A stretch of 64,000 nt of DNA from Senimuribacter intestinalis. GTDB lineage: Bacteria; Bacillota; Clostridia; Peptostreptococcales; Anaerovoracaceae. Location: NCBI GenBank assembly GCA_943192975.1, contig CALPCJ010000009.1, positions 1 through 64,000 on the forward strand, read 5' to 3'. Under the pieces are notes generated by a model. It did not search any database and was not told the DNA's origin. It saw only the letters and a program-made list of their open reading frames with translations. Made by a program: the position numbers and the translations under genes. The first letter of the stretch is position 1. Each line of letters starts with the position of its first letter. Positions 53,601 to 61,104 of the stretch are shown here, in pieces.

Positions 53601-54214
53601 AACTGCGCCAGCGCTTTCCTGTCCAGCAGCCGGTCAAATTCTTCATAGGAAATTGCTCTGATTTTCTGGATTTCGTGGGAAGTTCTGAAGCCGTCAAAGA
53701 AGTGCATAAACGGCACTCTGCTTTTAATCGCTGCCAGATGGGCGATTCCCGCAAGATCCATGGTTTCCTGCACACTGCCCGATGACAGCTGGGCAAAACC
53801 TGTCTGTCTGCAGTTCATCACATCACTGTGGTCGCCAAAGATAGACATGGCGTGAGTCCCCACAGTACGTGAAGCGACGTGAAGCACGCCCGGCTGTCTG
53901 GTGCCGCTGATTCTGTGCAATGCCGGAATCATCAGCATTAACCCTTGGGAAGATGTAAAAGTCGTTGCAAGGGAACCTGCTTCCAGCGCCCCATGTACTG
54001 CGCCCGCTGCACCTGCTTCCGACTGCATTTCCACCAGGGTTACCGACTGCCCGAATAAATTCTTTTTTCCAAGGGCTGACCACTGGTCGGTCTTTTCCGC
54101 CATCGGTGAAGAGGGTGTAATCGGGTAAATGGCTGCAATTTCCGAAAAAGCGTAAGCCGCATAAGCTGCCGCCTCATTTCCGTCTGCTACCATGATGTAC
54201 TGTTGTTTATCCAT
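50699..54214 (-). CDS. nifJ: Pyruvate:ferredoxin (flavodoxin) oxidoreductase
   Basis: Single-chain PFOR of 1,171 residues, oxidising pyruvate with CoA to acetyl-CoA, CO2 and reduced ferredoxin. Domain order: TPP-binding N-terminal domain (AYAFSEIAAIYPITPSSPMA), the transketolase-like second domain, and the gamma domain. Two 4Fe-4S sites follow, at CIQCNRCSYVC (near 690) and CTGCGSCVSVC (near 745), then the TPP site GDGWAYDIGFGGLDHV (near 963). A further Cys set (CAGCGE) binds the third cluster. The start at 54214 (MDKQQYIMVADG) follows GGAGG; the frame extends 11 codons upstream without a better site. Confidence 0.96.
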   Translation of the reverse strand: MDKQQYIMVADGNEAAAYAAYAFSEIAAIYPITPSSPMAEKTDQWSALGKKNLFGQSVTLVEMQSEAGAAGAVHGALEAGSLATTFTSSQGLMLMIPALHRISGTRQPGVLHVASRTVGTHAMSIFGDHSDVMNCRQTGFAQLSSGSVQETMDLAGIAHLAAIKSRVPFMHFFDGFRTSHEIQKIRAISYEEFDRLLDRKALAQFRKEALNPDHPTLRCTVQNPDVYFQFREANNKAYDNVPAIVEEYMAEINKITGEDYHLFNYYGAKDAERVIIAMGSVSGAARETVEALNLCGEKVGYLQVHLFNPFSVEYFLRALPKTVKKIAVLDRCKEMGAMGEPLYLTVCGAFANEEQKPYLCGGRYGLSSKDTTPAQIKAVFDHLVKDCPAKEFTVGIEDDVTGLSIPVDESFQIADKGTKACKFWGLGSDGTVGANKNSIKIIGQNTPMYAQGYFEYDTKKSFGITKSHLRFGNEPILSTYLVKSADFIACHNQSFLDKYDIVTELKEGGIFLLNTRWSVEETDKNLPKEVKKTLLNKGARVYIIDANGIAESLGLDSRISMVLQAAFFKLAEILPEEAALYQMKEAARKSFAKKGEAVVQKNLQAINAGMQCVQAVKLSDNAGAEKTPVDATKLPSFIREILMPINGQKGDTLPVSTFEGYEDGTMPMGTTAYEKRGIAAKIPLWDAASCIQCNRCSYVCPHGVIRPYLLDENEKKASPEGFETVPAKGVKGEETMYFSMQVSDMDCTGCGSCVSVCPKKGEALKMCSAPADMAVTPQWEYGLTIKEKDCFAKNTVKGSQFKQPLCEFSGACAGCGETPYAKLLTQLYGDRMYWANGTGCTQAWGAAMPSVPYTVNAEGRGPAWSNSLFENNAEFALGMLLSMKQQRNKVRMWVCELMELESGLAAQIQLWLDTFDDVDASMNASKALFAALEETELTGRSRVLKEQIISAKDQLARKTVWMYGGDGWAYDIGFGGLDHVIAQGEDINIFVVDTEVYSNTGGQSSKATPLGAVAQFQSAGKKSAKKDLGRMMMSQGNCYVASVAMGADPNQLMKAIDEAEHFCGPSIVIAYAPCINHGLKIGMDKAQEEMKRAVDAGYWFLYRYNPHKETGKFYLDSKEPSLNYQEFLEGENRYASLHKAFPENAERLFAQAEKDAKARYKELVRLAGEDK

Positions 54215-54322
54215 AGAAAAAATCCTCCTTAGAAGTATTGATTTCACACTTTTCTTCTATGGAGGATTTTACCATCATTCGAATTATTCATAAAACGGTA
54301 AAAAGTCATATTAAAAATTCCA

Positions 54323-55246
54323 TTATGGAATATATTGTTTTTCGTCTTCTTCCTCGCAAAAGGCCTGCACATAGGCAAAGAGCTCCGCTTCAAAGGCTGC
54401 TGCCGCGGCAGTCGGTTTCTCTCCTTCGCTTTCCTTTTTCAAAAAGAACAATTCCCATGTATCGTCACAATCCTGCAGCTGATAAATCTGCAGGCTGACA
54501 TTGCGGCCAATAGAAGCTGCCATAGAGGGCGTACAAACAGCCCAGTAATCGGTTCTATCCAGAAACGGCACAATTCCCTGCACCGTGTTCAGCTCCAGTC
54601 TGCTTTCACTTTTGCCGGAAAACCAGCTTTGCCGCCAGTGCTTCATACTGCGGAAATTACCGCCGGTAAAACGGATTTCTTTCGCCGGATCCAGCTCCTC
54701 AGGTAAAATAGACATAATCTCACCTTCCTTTGGATTTTCGCAGTAGCGGATAATACAAAGCTTCTGCCTGCTGATACACTGCCGCTGTATTCCCGCCCGC
54801 TCCGACTCATAGGCTACAATTCCATAATCCAGCGTGCGGTTTTCGAGCATTTGATAAATCTGATCAGAATTGTAAATACTTGCCACGACGCGAATATCTG
54901 CATGGTCTTCCAAAAACTCCTTCAAAAAAGGCGCAATAAATCCGTAATAGGAGCTTTCACTAATTCCCAGCATAATGGTAGAAAGAGAAGAATTTTTCAG
55001 ACTCTCCGTCTCCTCAAAGAGATTTTTCCACCGCTCCGCCACGGAAATAAACTGCTCCCCCTGTCTGGTCAGCAAAATCTCACGACGTCCCTTGGTTCTT
55101 CGAATCAGCGTGCAGTTCAGTTCTTCCTCCAAGGCGGCAAGCCGCTTGCTCACAGTGGACTGAGAAAGATACAATCGCTGGGCAGTCTTTGTGATATTTC
55201 TCGTGCGTACTAAATCAAGAAATATTTCTATAGCTCTGTAGTTCAT
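54323..55246 (-). CDS. LysR-family transcriptional regulator
   Basis: The protein has 307 residues. The N-terminal winged helix-turn-helix reads TKTAQRLYLSQSTVSKRLA, and the C-terminal two-lobed effector domain is typical. The start at 55246 (MNYRAIEIFLDL) follows GGAAAG. It lies upstream of nifJ on the same strand, 108 bases away, where TTTTACC and GGTAAAA form an inverted repeat (about 54270-54302). Control of nifJ and the CoA-transferase is a reasonable guess from position. Confidence 0.85.
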   Translation of the reverse strand: MNYRAIEIFLDLVRTRNITKTAQRLYLSQSTVSKRLAALEEELNCTLIRRTKGRREILLTRQGEQFISVAERWKNLFEETESLKNSSLSTIMLGISESSYYGFIAPFLKEFLEDHADIRVVASIYNSDQIYQMLENRTLDYGIVAYESERAGIQRQCISRQKLCIIRYCENPKEGEIMSILPEELDPAKEIRFTGGNFRSMKHWRQSWFSGKSESRLELNTVQGIVPFLDRTDYWAVCTPSMAASIGRNVSLQIYQLQDCDDTWELFFLKKESEGEKPTAAAAAFEAELFAYVQAFCEEEDEKQYIP

Positions 55247-55416
55247 AATCTGTCTTTCCAATCTAAATTTTCATTACATGCGCTGTGGCTTTTTCCAGTT
55301 CATTATACACCAGAAAGGCAATTTAGTTCAATCGACAAATCTGATCGCGCAGTAATAAAAAACACCTTGCCATGTCATTCTTTCATGATATAATAGATTT
55401 AACAGGAGGTGAACAT

Positions 55417-55626
55417 ATGCCGCTATTTATATTAGGACTGGTCTTTGCGGTCAGCTTATTTATCTACTATATGGTTTCTACCAGCGGAAGTGGTCAGGAC
55501 AATACGCCCGGCAAAGATACCGGCAAAAAAACGTCTGCAGCCTCTGACTTAAAAAAAGAAGGTAATGTTATTTTTCTTCCAACCGATATTGAAAAAGCCA
55601 AAAAAGAACATCGAAGGAAGCAATAA
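55417..55626 (+). CDS. Small single-TM protein
   Basis: Sixty-nine residues from the ATG at 55417, which follows AGGAGGTG; the longer frame from 55372 overlaps the promoter (TTGCCA, 16 bases, TATAAT with an extended -10). One transmembrane helix (FILGLVFAVSLFIYYMV) is followed by a hydrophilic, Lys-rich tail. No family is recognised. Confidence 0.65.
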   Translation: MPLFILGLVFAVSLFIYYMVSTSGSGQDNTPGKDTGKKTSAASDLKKEGNVIFLPTDIEKAKKEHRRKQ

Positions 55627-55641
55627 ATATCGAAAAAATAA

Positions 55642-55671
55642 ACCTCTGCTCGCATATACTGCTGCAGAGGT
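55642..55671 (+). promoter_or_regulatory. Terminator-like hairpin that holds the next gene's ribosome site
   Basis: ACCTCTGC (55642-55649) pairs with GCAGAGGT (55664-55671), followed by GTTTTT and the ATG at 55678. The only Shine-Dalgarno-like sequence for that gene, AGAGGTG, is the 3' arm of the stem. Confidence 0.65.
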
Positions 55672-55677
55672 GTTTTT

Positions 55678-56505
55678 ATGTCTAATTACAATCGTATCGA
55701 AAAATCTTTTTCAAAAGCGCTGCGTCTTTCTTACGGCGTGCTTCCAAAGCTTGTCATCATGAGCGACTGCCACCGCGGCACAGGAACCTGGGCTGATAAC
55801 TTTCTCAGAAACAGACCCATCTATACTGCTGCGTTAAAACACTACTATCAGGAGAATTTCACCTACATAGAACTTGGCGATGGTGATGAACTGTGGGAAA
55901 ACCGCCGATTTGCCGACGTCTATAATACCCATCAGGAAATCTATCAGATTCTGCAAAAATTCCATGATGAGAGCCGTCTCTTCATGGTCTTTGGCAATCA
56001 CGACCGAGTCAAAGAAAACGGCGCTTATCTGTGGCGTGGTCTTTCCGGCGCTATCCCTTTTTATGAATCCATCATCGTGGAAAGCCCCGGTATACCTCCT
56101 CTTTGCATGTTTCACGGATATCAGGGCGATCATATGAACGACGAACTTTGGAAAATCACTCGCTGGCTGGTGCGCTACCTGTGGCGTCCTTTAGAGCTTC
56201 GCGGTGTTAAAGACCCTACCAGTGCTGCAAAAAATTACACCAAAGTGCGTAAAATCGAAGAAAATTTCATCAACTACAGCTGCAGAAAGAAGTGCATTCT
56301 CATTGCAGGTCACACTCACAAACCTGCTCTAATGAAAACCGACTGCGGCATGTATTTTAACTGCGGAAGCTGTGTTCACCCTTCCGCTATCACCGCCATA
56401 GAAATTCAGAACCACACTGCAAGTCTGGTCAAATGGTCTGTCTGCGCAAACCCTGATATGGTGCTTTATGTCTGCCGGGAAATATTAAAAGAAGTGCACC
56501 TTTAA
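55678..56505 (+). CDS. Calcineurin-like metallophosphoesterase
   Basis: The protein has 275 residues. The two-metal site is formed by MSDCHRGTG, LGDGDELWE, VFGNHDRV and IAGHTHKP, the full motif set of the family. The spacing resembles LpxH-like or phosphatase subgroups, but the organism is not expected to make lipid A, so the substrate is unknown. It has no signal peptide. It follows the small membrane protein on the same strand; its ribosome site lies inside a hairpin. Confidence 0.88.
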   Translation: MSNYNRIEKSFSKALRLSYGVLPKLVIMSDCHRGTGTWADNFLRNRPIYTAALKHYYQENFTYIELGDGDELWENRRFADVYNTHQEIYQILQKFHDESRLFMVFGNHDRVKENGAYLWRGLSGAIPFYESIIVESPGIPPLCMFHGYQGDHMNDELWKITRWLVRYLWRPLELRGVKDPTSAAKNYTKVRKIEENFINYSCRKKCILIAGHTHKPALMKTDCGMYFNCGSCVHPSAITAIEIQNHTASLVKWSVCANPDMVLYVCREILKEVHL

Positions 56506-56529
56506 TGCTGTGCACTTCTTACTTGGTTA

Positions 56530-58488
56530 TCAAACTATCAGAAAATCAATCTGTCTTTCTTCCGGGTTTGCCGCCAGCACCTCTATGGTAACCCGGTCTC
56601 CCAGGGCATAAATATTGTGACTGAGTCTGCCGATAACCCGATATTTTCCCGGCTCGTAATCGTAATAATCATCACGCAGACTGTCAAGGCGCACCATACC
56701 CTCCACTGTATTAGGCAACTGCACATAAATGCCAAAATTAGTCACGCCGCTAATGACTCCTTCAAAGCTTTCTCCGATGTACTGCTGCATATACTGCGCT
56801 TTTTTCATCTTTGCAACTTCTCGCTCCAGACTCTGCGCTTTTCGCTCAGTCAGTGACGCAATTTCTGCCGCAGCCTGCGCGTCAGCCTTATATTTTTTCA
56901 GCTTCTGCTCATCTGCCCTGCCGCAAATAGAGTCTTTAATAATTCGGTGAATACAAAGATCTGGATATCTTCGAATCGGTGAAGTAAAATGACAGTAATA
57001 CGGAAAGGACAATCCAAAATGTCCCTGACAGTCGGTGCTGTAAAATGCCTTTTTCATAGAACGCAGCATGACAGTGCTGACGATATTTTCGTAAGGCATG
57101 CCCTCCACTTTCTGTAGAATATCATTGAGAGCCTTCGGATGAATGTTGTCCGGATTTCCAGGCAGATTAATGCCAAACCCCGCCAGAAATGCCTTCAATT
57201 CCACAATCTTATCCGTGTCCGGTTTCTCGTGAACACGATAGACGAAAGGATATTCCATCCAGTAAAAATGCTCCGCCACAGTCTGATTGGCCGCCAGCAT
57301 AAACTCCTCAATGAGTCTGTTGGCAGTGCGCCTCTCGGAAATCCCGATGGTCACCGGCACTTCCTCTTCATCCAGTTCTATTTCCGCCTCATCAAAATCA
57401 AAATCTAAGCTTCCCTTCTCCTTTCTCTTCTTTCTGAGAATTTCTGCAAGGCTTCCCATAGCAAGAAGGTCGTCATAAATATCCTCATATTTTTTAATCA
57501 ACGCCTCATCTTCATGCTCCAAAATATCCGAAACATCATCATAGACCATTCTCGCCTTGGAACAAATAATGCTTTCAAATATCTCATAGTGCACTACGCT
57601 GCCGCTCTCATCAATTTCCATCTGACAGGTCAGGGTCAGTCTATCTTCGCCCTGATTCAGACTGCAGATTCCATTGGAAAGCACCTTAGGCAGCATGGGA
57701 ACTACTCTGCTTAAAAGGTACACACTGTTGCCCCGTTTTAATGCCTCCCGATCAAGATGACCGTCCGCCGCCACGTAGTGACTGACATCAGCGATATGGA
57801 CGCCTAAAAGATAATTGCCGCCGTCAGTAATCTCTATAGAAACACCATCGTCCAAATCCTTTGCCGACGCACCGTCTATGGTAATAATCGTTTTATCCCG
57901 CAGATCCCGTCTTCTTCTAATTTCCTCTGCAGTAATCTCCTCCCTGGACTTTGCCTTTGCCTCTGCATTGACCCTGCTTGGAAAAGTCTCATAGAGACCG
58001 CTTGCTCGAATCAGCGCTTTGATTTCGCCGCCTGTCTCTCCAAAGCGTGAAATAATCTCAGTGATTTTTCCTTCTGCACTGACATTTTTCTCAGGATACT
58101 TAGTAATCTTTGCAACTACCTTATCTCCATTCTGTGCACCTCGAAAATCCGATTTCTTTACAAAAACATCATCATTATTTCTCTTATCATCAGAAACCAC
58201 GAATCCAAATCGCTTATTCTTTTGAAAAGTTCCTACAACTTCTGTATTGCCTCTCTCTAAAATTTTGTCTACAATGCCTTCTCTGCTTCTGGTTCTAAAC
58301 TGTTCCGGCAGCAAATCAACAGAAACAGTATCGCCGTGCATGGCGCCGTACATATTGCTTCTGCCAACAAAAATATCTCCACCCTCTTCCTGACGGACAA
58401 ATCCAAATCCCGATTTTGTTTTTTCCAGTACACCGGTCAGTTTCTCAGTCCCCGGTGTATAAAACTGTTTCTTTCTTCTTTTTCTCAT
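56530..58488 (-). CDS. rnr: Ribonuclease R
   Basis: 3'-5' exoribonuclease of about 652 residues, processive on structured RNA. Domain order: two cold-shock-like OB domains (KSGFGFVRQEEGG, then KNKRFGFVVSDDKRN), the catalytic RNB domain with ASAKDLDDGVSIEITDGG holding the metal-binding Asp, and a C-terminal S1 domain (FEGVISGVTNFGIYVQLP). Two starts are possible, 58488 (MRKRRKKQFYTPG) and 58518; neither has a strong ribosome site. I chose the one that gives the family's usual basic N-terminus. Confidence 0.92.
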   Translation of the reverse strand: MRKRRKKQFYTPGTEKLTGVLEKTKSGFGFVRQEEGGDIFVGRSNMYGAMHGDTVSVDLLPEQFRTRSREGIVDKILERGNTEVVGTFQKNKRFGFVVSDDKRNNDDVFVKKSDFRGAQNGDKVVAKITKYPEKNVSAEGKITEIISRFGETGGEIKALIRASGLYETFPSRVNAEAKAKSREEITAEEIRRRRDLRDKTIITIDGASAKDLDDGVSIEITDGGNYLLGVHIADVSHYVAADGHLDREALKRGNSVYLLSRVVPMLPKVLSNGICSLNQGEDRLTLTCQMEIDESGSVVHYEIFESIICSKARMVYDDVSDILEHEDEALIKKYEDIYDDLLAMGSLAEILRKKRKEKGSLDFDFDEAEIELDEEEVPVTIGISERRTANRLIEEFMLAANQTVAEHFYWMEYPFVYRVHEKPDTDKIVELKAFLAGFGINLPGNPDNIHPKALNDILQKVEGMPYENIVSTVMLRSMKKAFYSTDCQGHFGLSFPYYCHFTSPIRRYPDLCIHRIIKDSICGRADEQKLKKYKADAQAAAEIASLTERKAQSLEREVAKMKKAQYMQQYIGESFEGVISGVTNFGIYVQLPNTVEGMVRLDSLRDDYYDYEPGKYRVIGRLSHNIYALGDRVTIEVLAANPEERQIDFLIV

Positions 58489-58595
58489 GGTTCTATTGTA
58501 TATGAAAACTCTTCTCATTACCAGAACAAATTCAAAACGCAGGGAATTTCCCTGCGCTTTGCCCTTCACCTTTTCAGGCGAAATTCCTTTGGTTA

Positions 58596-58901
58596 TTACT
58601 CGGCTGTCTTTGCATCGTTGTCACCGCTGCCGTCCCTGCCGTCTGTTCTTGCTTTATCGCCGCCGTCAGGATCTAAAGCGTCTTCAACATCATCTACCGC
58701 ATCGGATGCGCCATCTTTCATATCATCGCCTAAATCCTCAACGTCATCTTTAACGTCATCGGCACCGTCCTTGACATCCTGTTCCATATTGTTAGTCGGG
58801 TTGTCAGAAACGTTGTCATTATTGTCGTCACTCCCGCAGCTGGTAAAGACTAGAACAGTCACCAGTAATAAAGCCATTAGAAAAAATCTGGTCTTTTTCA
58901 T
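58596..58901 (-). CDS. Asp-rich lipoprotein
   Basis: The product has 101 residues: a signal sequence of about 21 ending VLVFTSCG, with a lipidatable Cys, then an extremely acidic mature part. That part repeats a pattern of Asp-Asp/Glu-Val and Lys (KDGADDVKDDVEDLGDDMKD). The repeats could form an amphipathic helix or bind divalent cations. AAAGGAG precedes the ATG. Lipoproteins of this make-up occur in Clostridia, but I know no function for them. Confidence 0.8.
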   Translation of the reverse strand: MKKTRFFLMALLLVTVLVFTSCGSDDNNDNVSDNPTNNMEQDVKDGADDVKDDVEDLGDDMKDGASDAVDDVEDALDPDGGDKARTDGRDGSGDNDAKTAE

Positions 58902-58989
58902 GTTGAAACTCCTTTCTTTTTTCTAAGGTTATTATCTGATGTTCTTCAAAAAATATGAAAGGTATTATTCGGAAACTATTTCAGTTCAA

Positions 58990-60003
58990 TCAGCTAAGCA
59001 GTTTTTCCGGTGAAAACTTCTGTCGTTTCGGATCTACAACTAAAACTCTGCCATCCAGTTGTTTTAAAAGATCGTCAGCGCCGTGCCGCATTTTGAAATC
59101 CATTTCTTCCCTGTAAAGTGGAATAATCTGGTAAAAATTAACTTCCTCTCCCTCTGTCAGAGGACAAATGTACTCCTCTTCATCGAAGATAACCGGTGTA
59201 ATCAGCATACTGCCACAGAGCTGCGTGCTTTCATCAAAGCCTTCTCCATTATCGATGGTATGCCCCCATCCCAGCCAGGCATCTTCCTGTATCGGCAATC
59301 TGGCAAGAACTTTGAGCAGTCTGATCGGCCAGTACCACTCTTCCTTCTCACTCTCAAGGTCCCAGTAAGGCGGAAGGCAAATGACAAGTTCCGCTCTCTG
59401 CAGCTTATACTCGGAAAGATCCTCCGGCACATTCATGCGATGCGCTCCCATTCCCATGGTCACCAGTGTATAAAAATTACGTTCCTCTGTAGGTGGAATC
59501 ACACAGATATCCACGTGAATATCCGGTGAAACCAGCTCATGAAACACGCTTTCAAATTCCCCAAAAGTTTCTTCTATGTACGTTTCTATAATTTCCTCTT
59601 CTTCACTGCTGTATACTTCCGGATTCAGTTCCTCATCAAAGAGTCCGTTGCGCCTTAAAATCTGCTCCTTGCACTCCGTAATGAAAAAATCTACATCCTC
59701 ATCAGAAGGATCCAGATGCAGAGATTCTTCAAAGCACATCAGTGCATCTTCGTATCTGCCGCTGAAAAAATATGCATAACCCAGTCTGTAATGCCAGAGC
59801 GGATCGTCCTTTCCCATATCGTAAACCATCTGCAAAAGATCGGCAGCCTTATCGTAGTCGCCTTCCTCGCCGCGGTTATTATAGGCTCGCGCCAGATAGC
59901 AAATTGTATCGTAATCGTGTTCAGCGCCTTCACTTTCCAGTATCTTTATAATCTCTTCATGGTTGTCTTCCTCATGAAGTCTGTTTAAAAGTTCCTTTTC
60001 CAT
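58990..60003 (-). CDS. TPR-SUFU domain protein
   Basis: The protein has 337 residues. The first 125 contain TPR-like helices (WHYRLGYAYFFSGRYEDALM). The rest is a suppressor-of-fused (SUFU) domain, shown by DIHVDICVIPPTEERNFYTL, VTMGMGAHRMNVPE, RAELVICLPPYW, WPIRLLKVLARLP and WLGWGHTIDN. Bacterial SUFU domains are known as immunity proteins of polymorphic toxin systems. No toxin gene lies next to this one, so it may be a stand-alone immunity protein. Promoter: TTGTAT (60110-60115), 17 bases, TATAAT (60087-60092). Confidence 0.88.
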   Translation of the reverse strand: MEKELLNRLHEEDNHEEIIKILESEGAEHDYDTICYLARAYNNRGEEGDYDKAADLLQMVYDMGKDDPLWHYRLGYAYFFSGRYEDALMCFEESLHLDPSDEDVDFFITECKEQILRRNGLFDEELNPEVYSSEEEEIIETYIEETFGEFESVFHELVSPDIHVDICVIPPTEERNFYTLVTMGMGAHRMNVPEDLSEYKLQRAELVICLPPYWDLESEKEEWYWPIRLLKVLARLPIQEDAWLGWGHTIDNGEGFDESTQLCGSMLITPVIFDEEEYICPLTEGEEVNFYQIIPLYREEMDFKMRHGADDLLKQLDGRVLVVDPKRQKFSPEKLLS

Positions 60004-60029
60004 CTGTCAAATCCTCCATACGTTCTTCC

Positions 60030-60115
60030 GTTGAGAAAGGCGCCTTACGCCCTTTTCAACAGAAGCAAAAAAAGCCGGTTATTTATATTATACTAAATTA
60101 TAGCCGGATATACAA
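60030..60115 (-). promoter_or_regulatory. Promoter and leader hairpin of the TPR-SUFU gene
   Basis: TTGTAT (60110-60115) and TATAAT (60087-60092) are 17 bases apart. In the leader, GTTGAGAAAGGCG (from about 60031) can pair with CGCCCTTTTCAAC, apart from small mismatches, before the ribosome site. Confidence 0.55.
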
Positions 60116-60209
60116 TCTTTTCAACACAGGGAAAATCTTGAAGTTTCATCCGATATAGAAAATATATGTACAATGTGATAAAATAGTTTTAAGAAAAGGA
60201 GGCGGCTTC

Positions 60210-61049
60210 ATGGATTCATATTTTTCTGTCAGTCACATTTCGACTGGCATTTATCATATTTACGAAAACAGCAATGTTTGCTGCACCCTTATCACGGGCA
60301 CCAACGCTGCGCTGCTCATCGACACAGGCTATGGCTTTGAAGATCTGCCCGCCTTTCTGCGTACCATCACCGATCTGCCCCTTATCCTCGTCAACACCCA
60401 CGGACATCTGGATCACACTGGCGGTAATTTTCGTTTCTCTGAAACCGCATTGATTCATCCTGCCGAGCTTTCTGTCTACGATCTATATCAGCATGACAAA
60501 GTCAGCATGCTTGCATTTTTAGAAAAACGTTATTCCGCAGGCAAAATAAAATATCCGTTTCCTAAAAATTTCAATCGCGAATTTTATCTGACCTATAAGC
60601 AGGTTCCATTCAGCTGCGCTGCAGATGGACACATTTTTGATCTGGGTAGCCGCATCTTAGAAACCTTTCTGCTGCCTGGACATTCCCTCGGCTCACTTTC
60701 CGTCTTCGACCACGAAAGCGGCACGCTGGTGGCAGGCGATACGATAGATAAAAGCCTTTGGATGATGTTTGACCACAGTGCGCCGCCGGAGGAACTTTCT
60801 GGTCGTCTACAGCTTCTGAAAGACAAATTTCCTATCCGCAGAATCCTCGCCTCCCATGCCAAAACGCCTTATCCGCCGGAGATGCTGGACGCAGTGATTT
60901 CTGCCATCAGCCACCGCAATCCCGAAAAGGATTCCATCTTCGTTCATCCTCGCCACGGTTACAAAGCGCTGCACCACAAAGAACCAGTAACCGGTATTTC
61001 CGGTGTCAACGAAATTCATCTAGTGTATCCTTTTCCAAAAGAAAAATGA
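60210..61049 (+). CDS. MBL-fold metallohydrolase
   Basis: The protein has 279 residues. The beta-lactamase-fold metal motif is VNTHGHLDHTGGN, with more ligands in LPGHSLGSLSV and VAGDTIDKS and a late His in ASHAKTPYP. The group includes glyoxalase II-like thioesterases and other hydrolases; the substrate is not clear. AAGGAGG precedes the ATG at 60210. It stands alone on the plus strand between minus-strand genes. Confidence 0.88.
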   Translation: MDSYFSVSHISTGIYHIYENSNVCCTLITGTNAALLIDTGYGFEDLPAFLRTITDLPLILVNTHGHLDHTGGNFRFSETALIHPAELSVYDLYQHDKVSMLAFLEKRYSAGKIKYPFPKNFNREFYLTYKQVPFSCAADGHIFDLGSRILETFLLPGHSLGSLSVFDHESGTLVAGDTIDKSLWMMFDHSAPPEELSGRLQLLKDKFPIRRILASHAKTPYPPEMLDAVISAISHRNPEKDSIFVHPRHGYKALHHKEPVTGISGVNEIHLVYPFPKEK

Positions 61050-61086
61050 GGGGTTCCAAAAGCTTTTAAAGCTTCGGGAATCCCTC
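61048..61086. terminator. Shared terminator between convergent genes
   Basis: GAGGGGTTCC (61048-61057) pairs with GGAATCCCTC (61077-61086) with one G-T pair; an inner AAGCTTTT...AAAGCTT can extend it. On the minus strand the stem is followed by ATTTTTCTTTT, good for ending the ispH-S1 transcript. It overlaps the last bases of the MBL gene. Confidence 0.75.
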
Positions 61087-61104
61087 ACAAATAAACCTGC
61101 TCGA

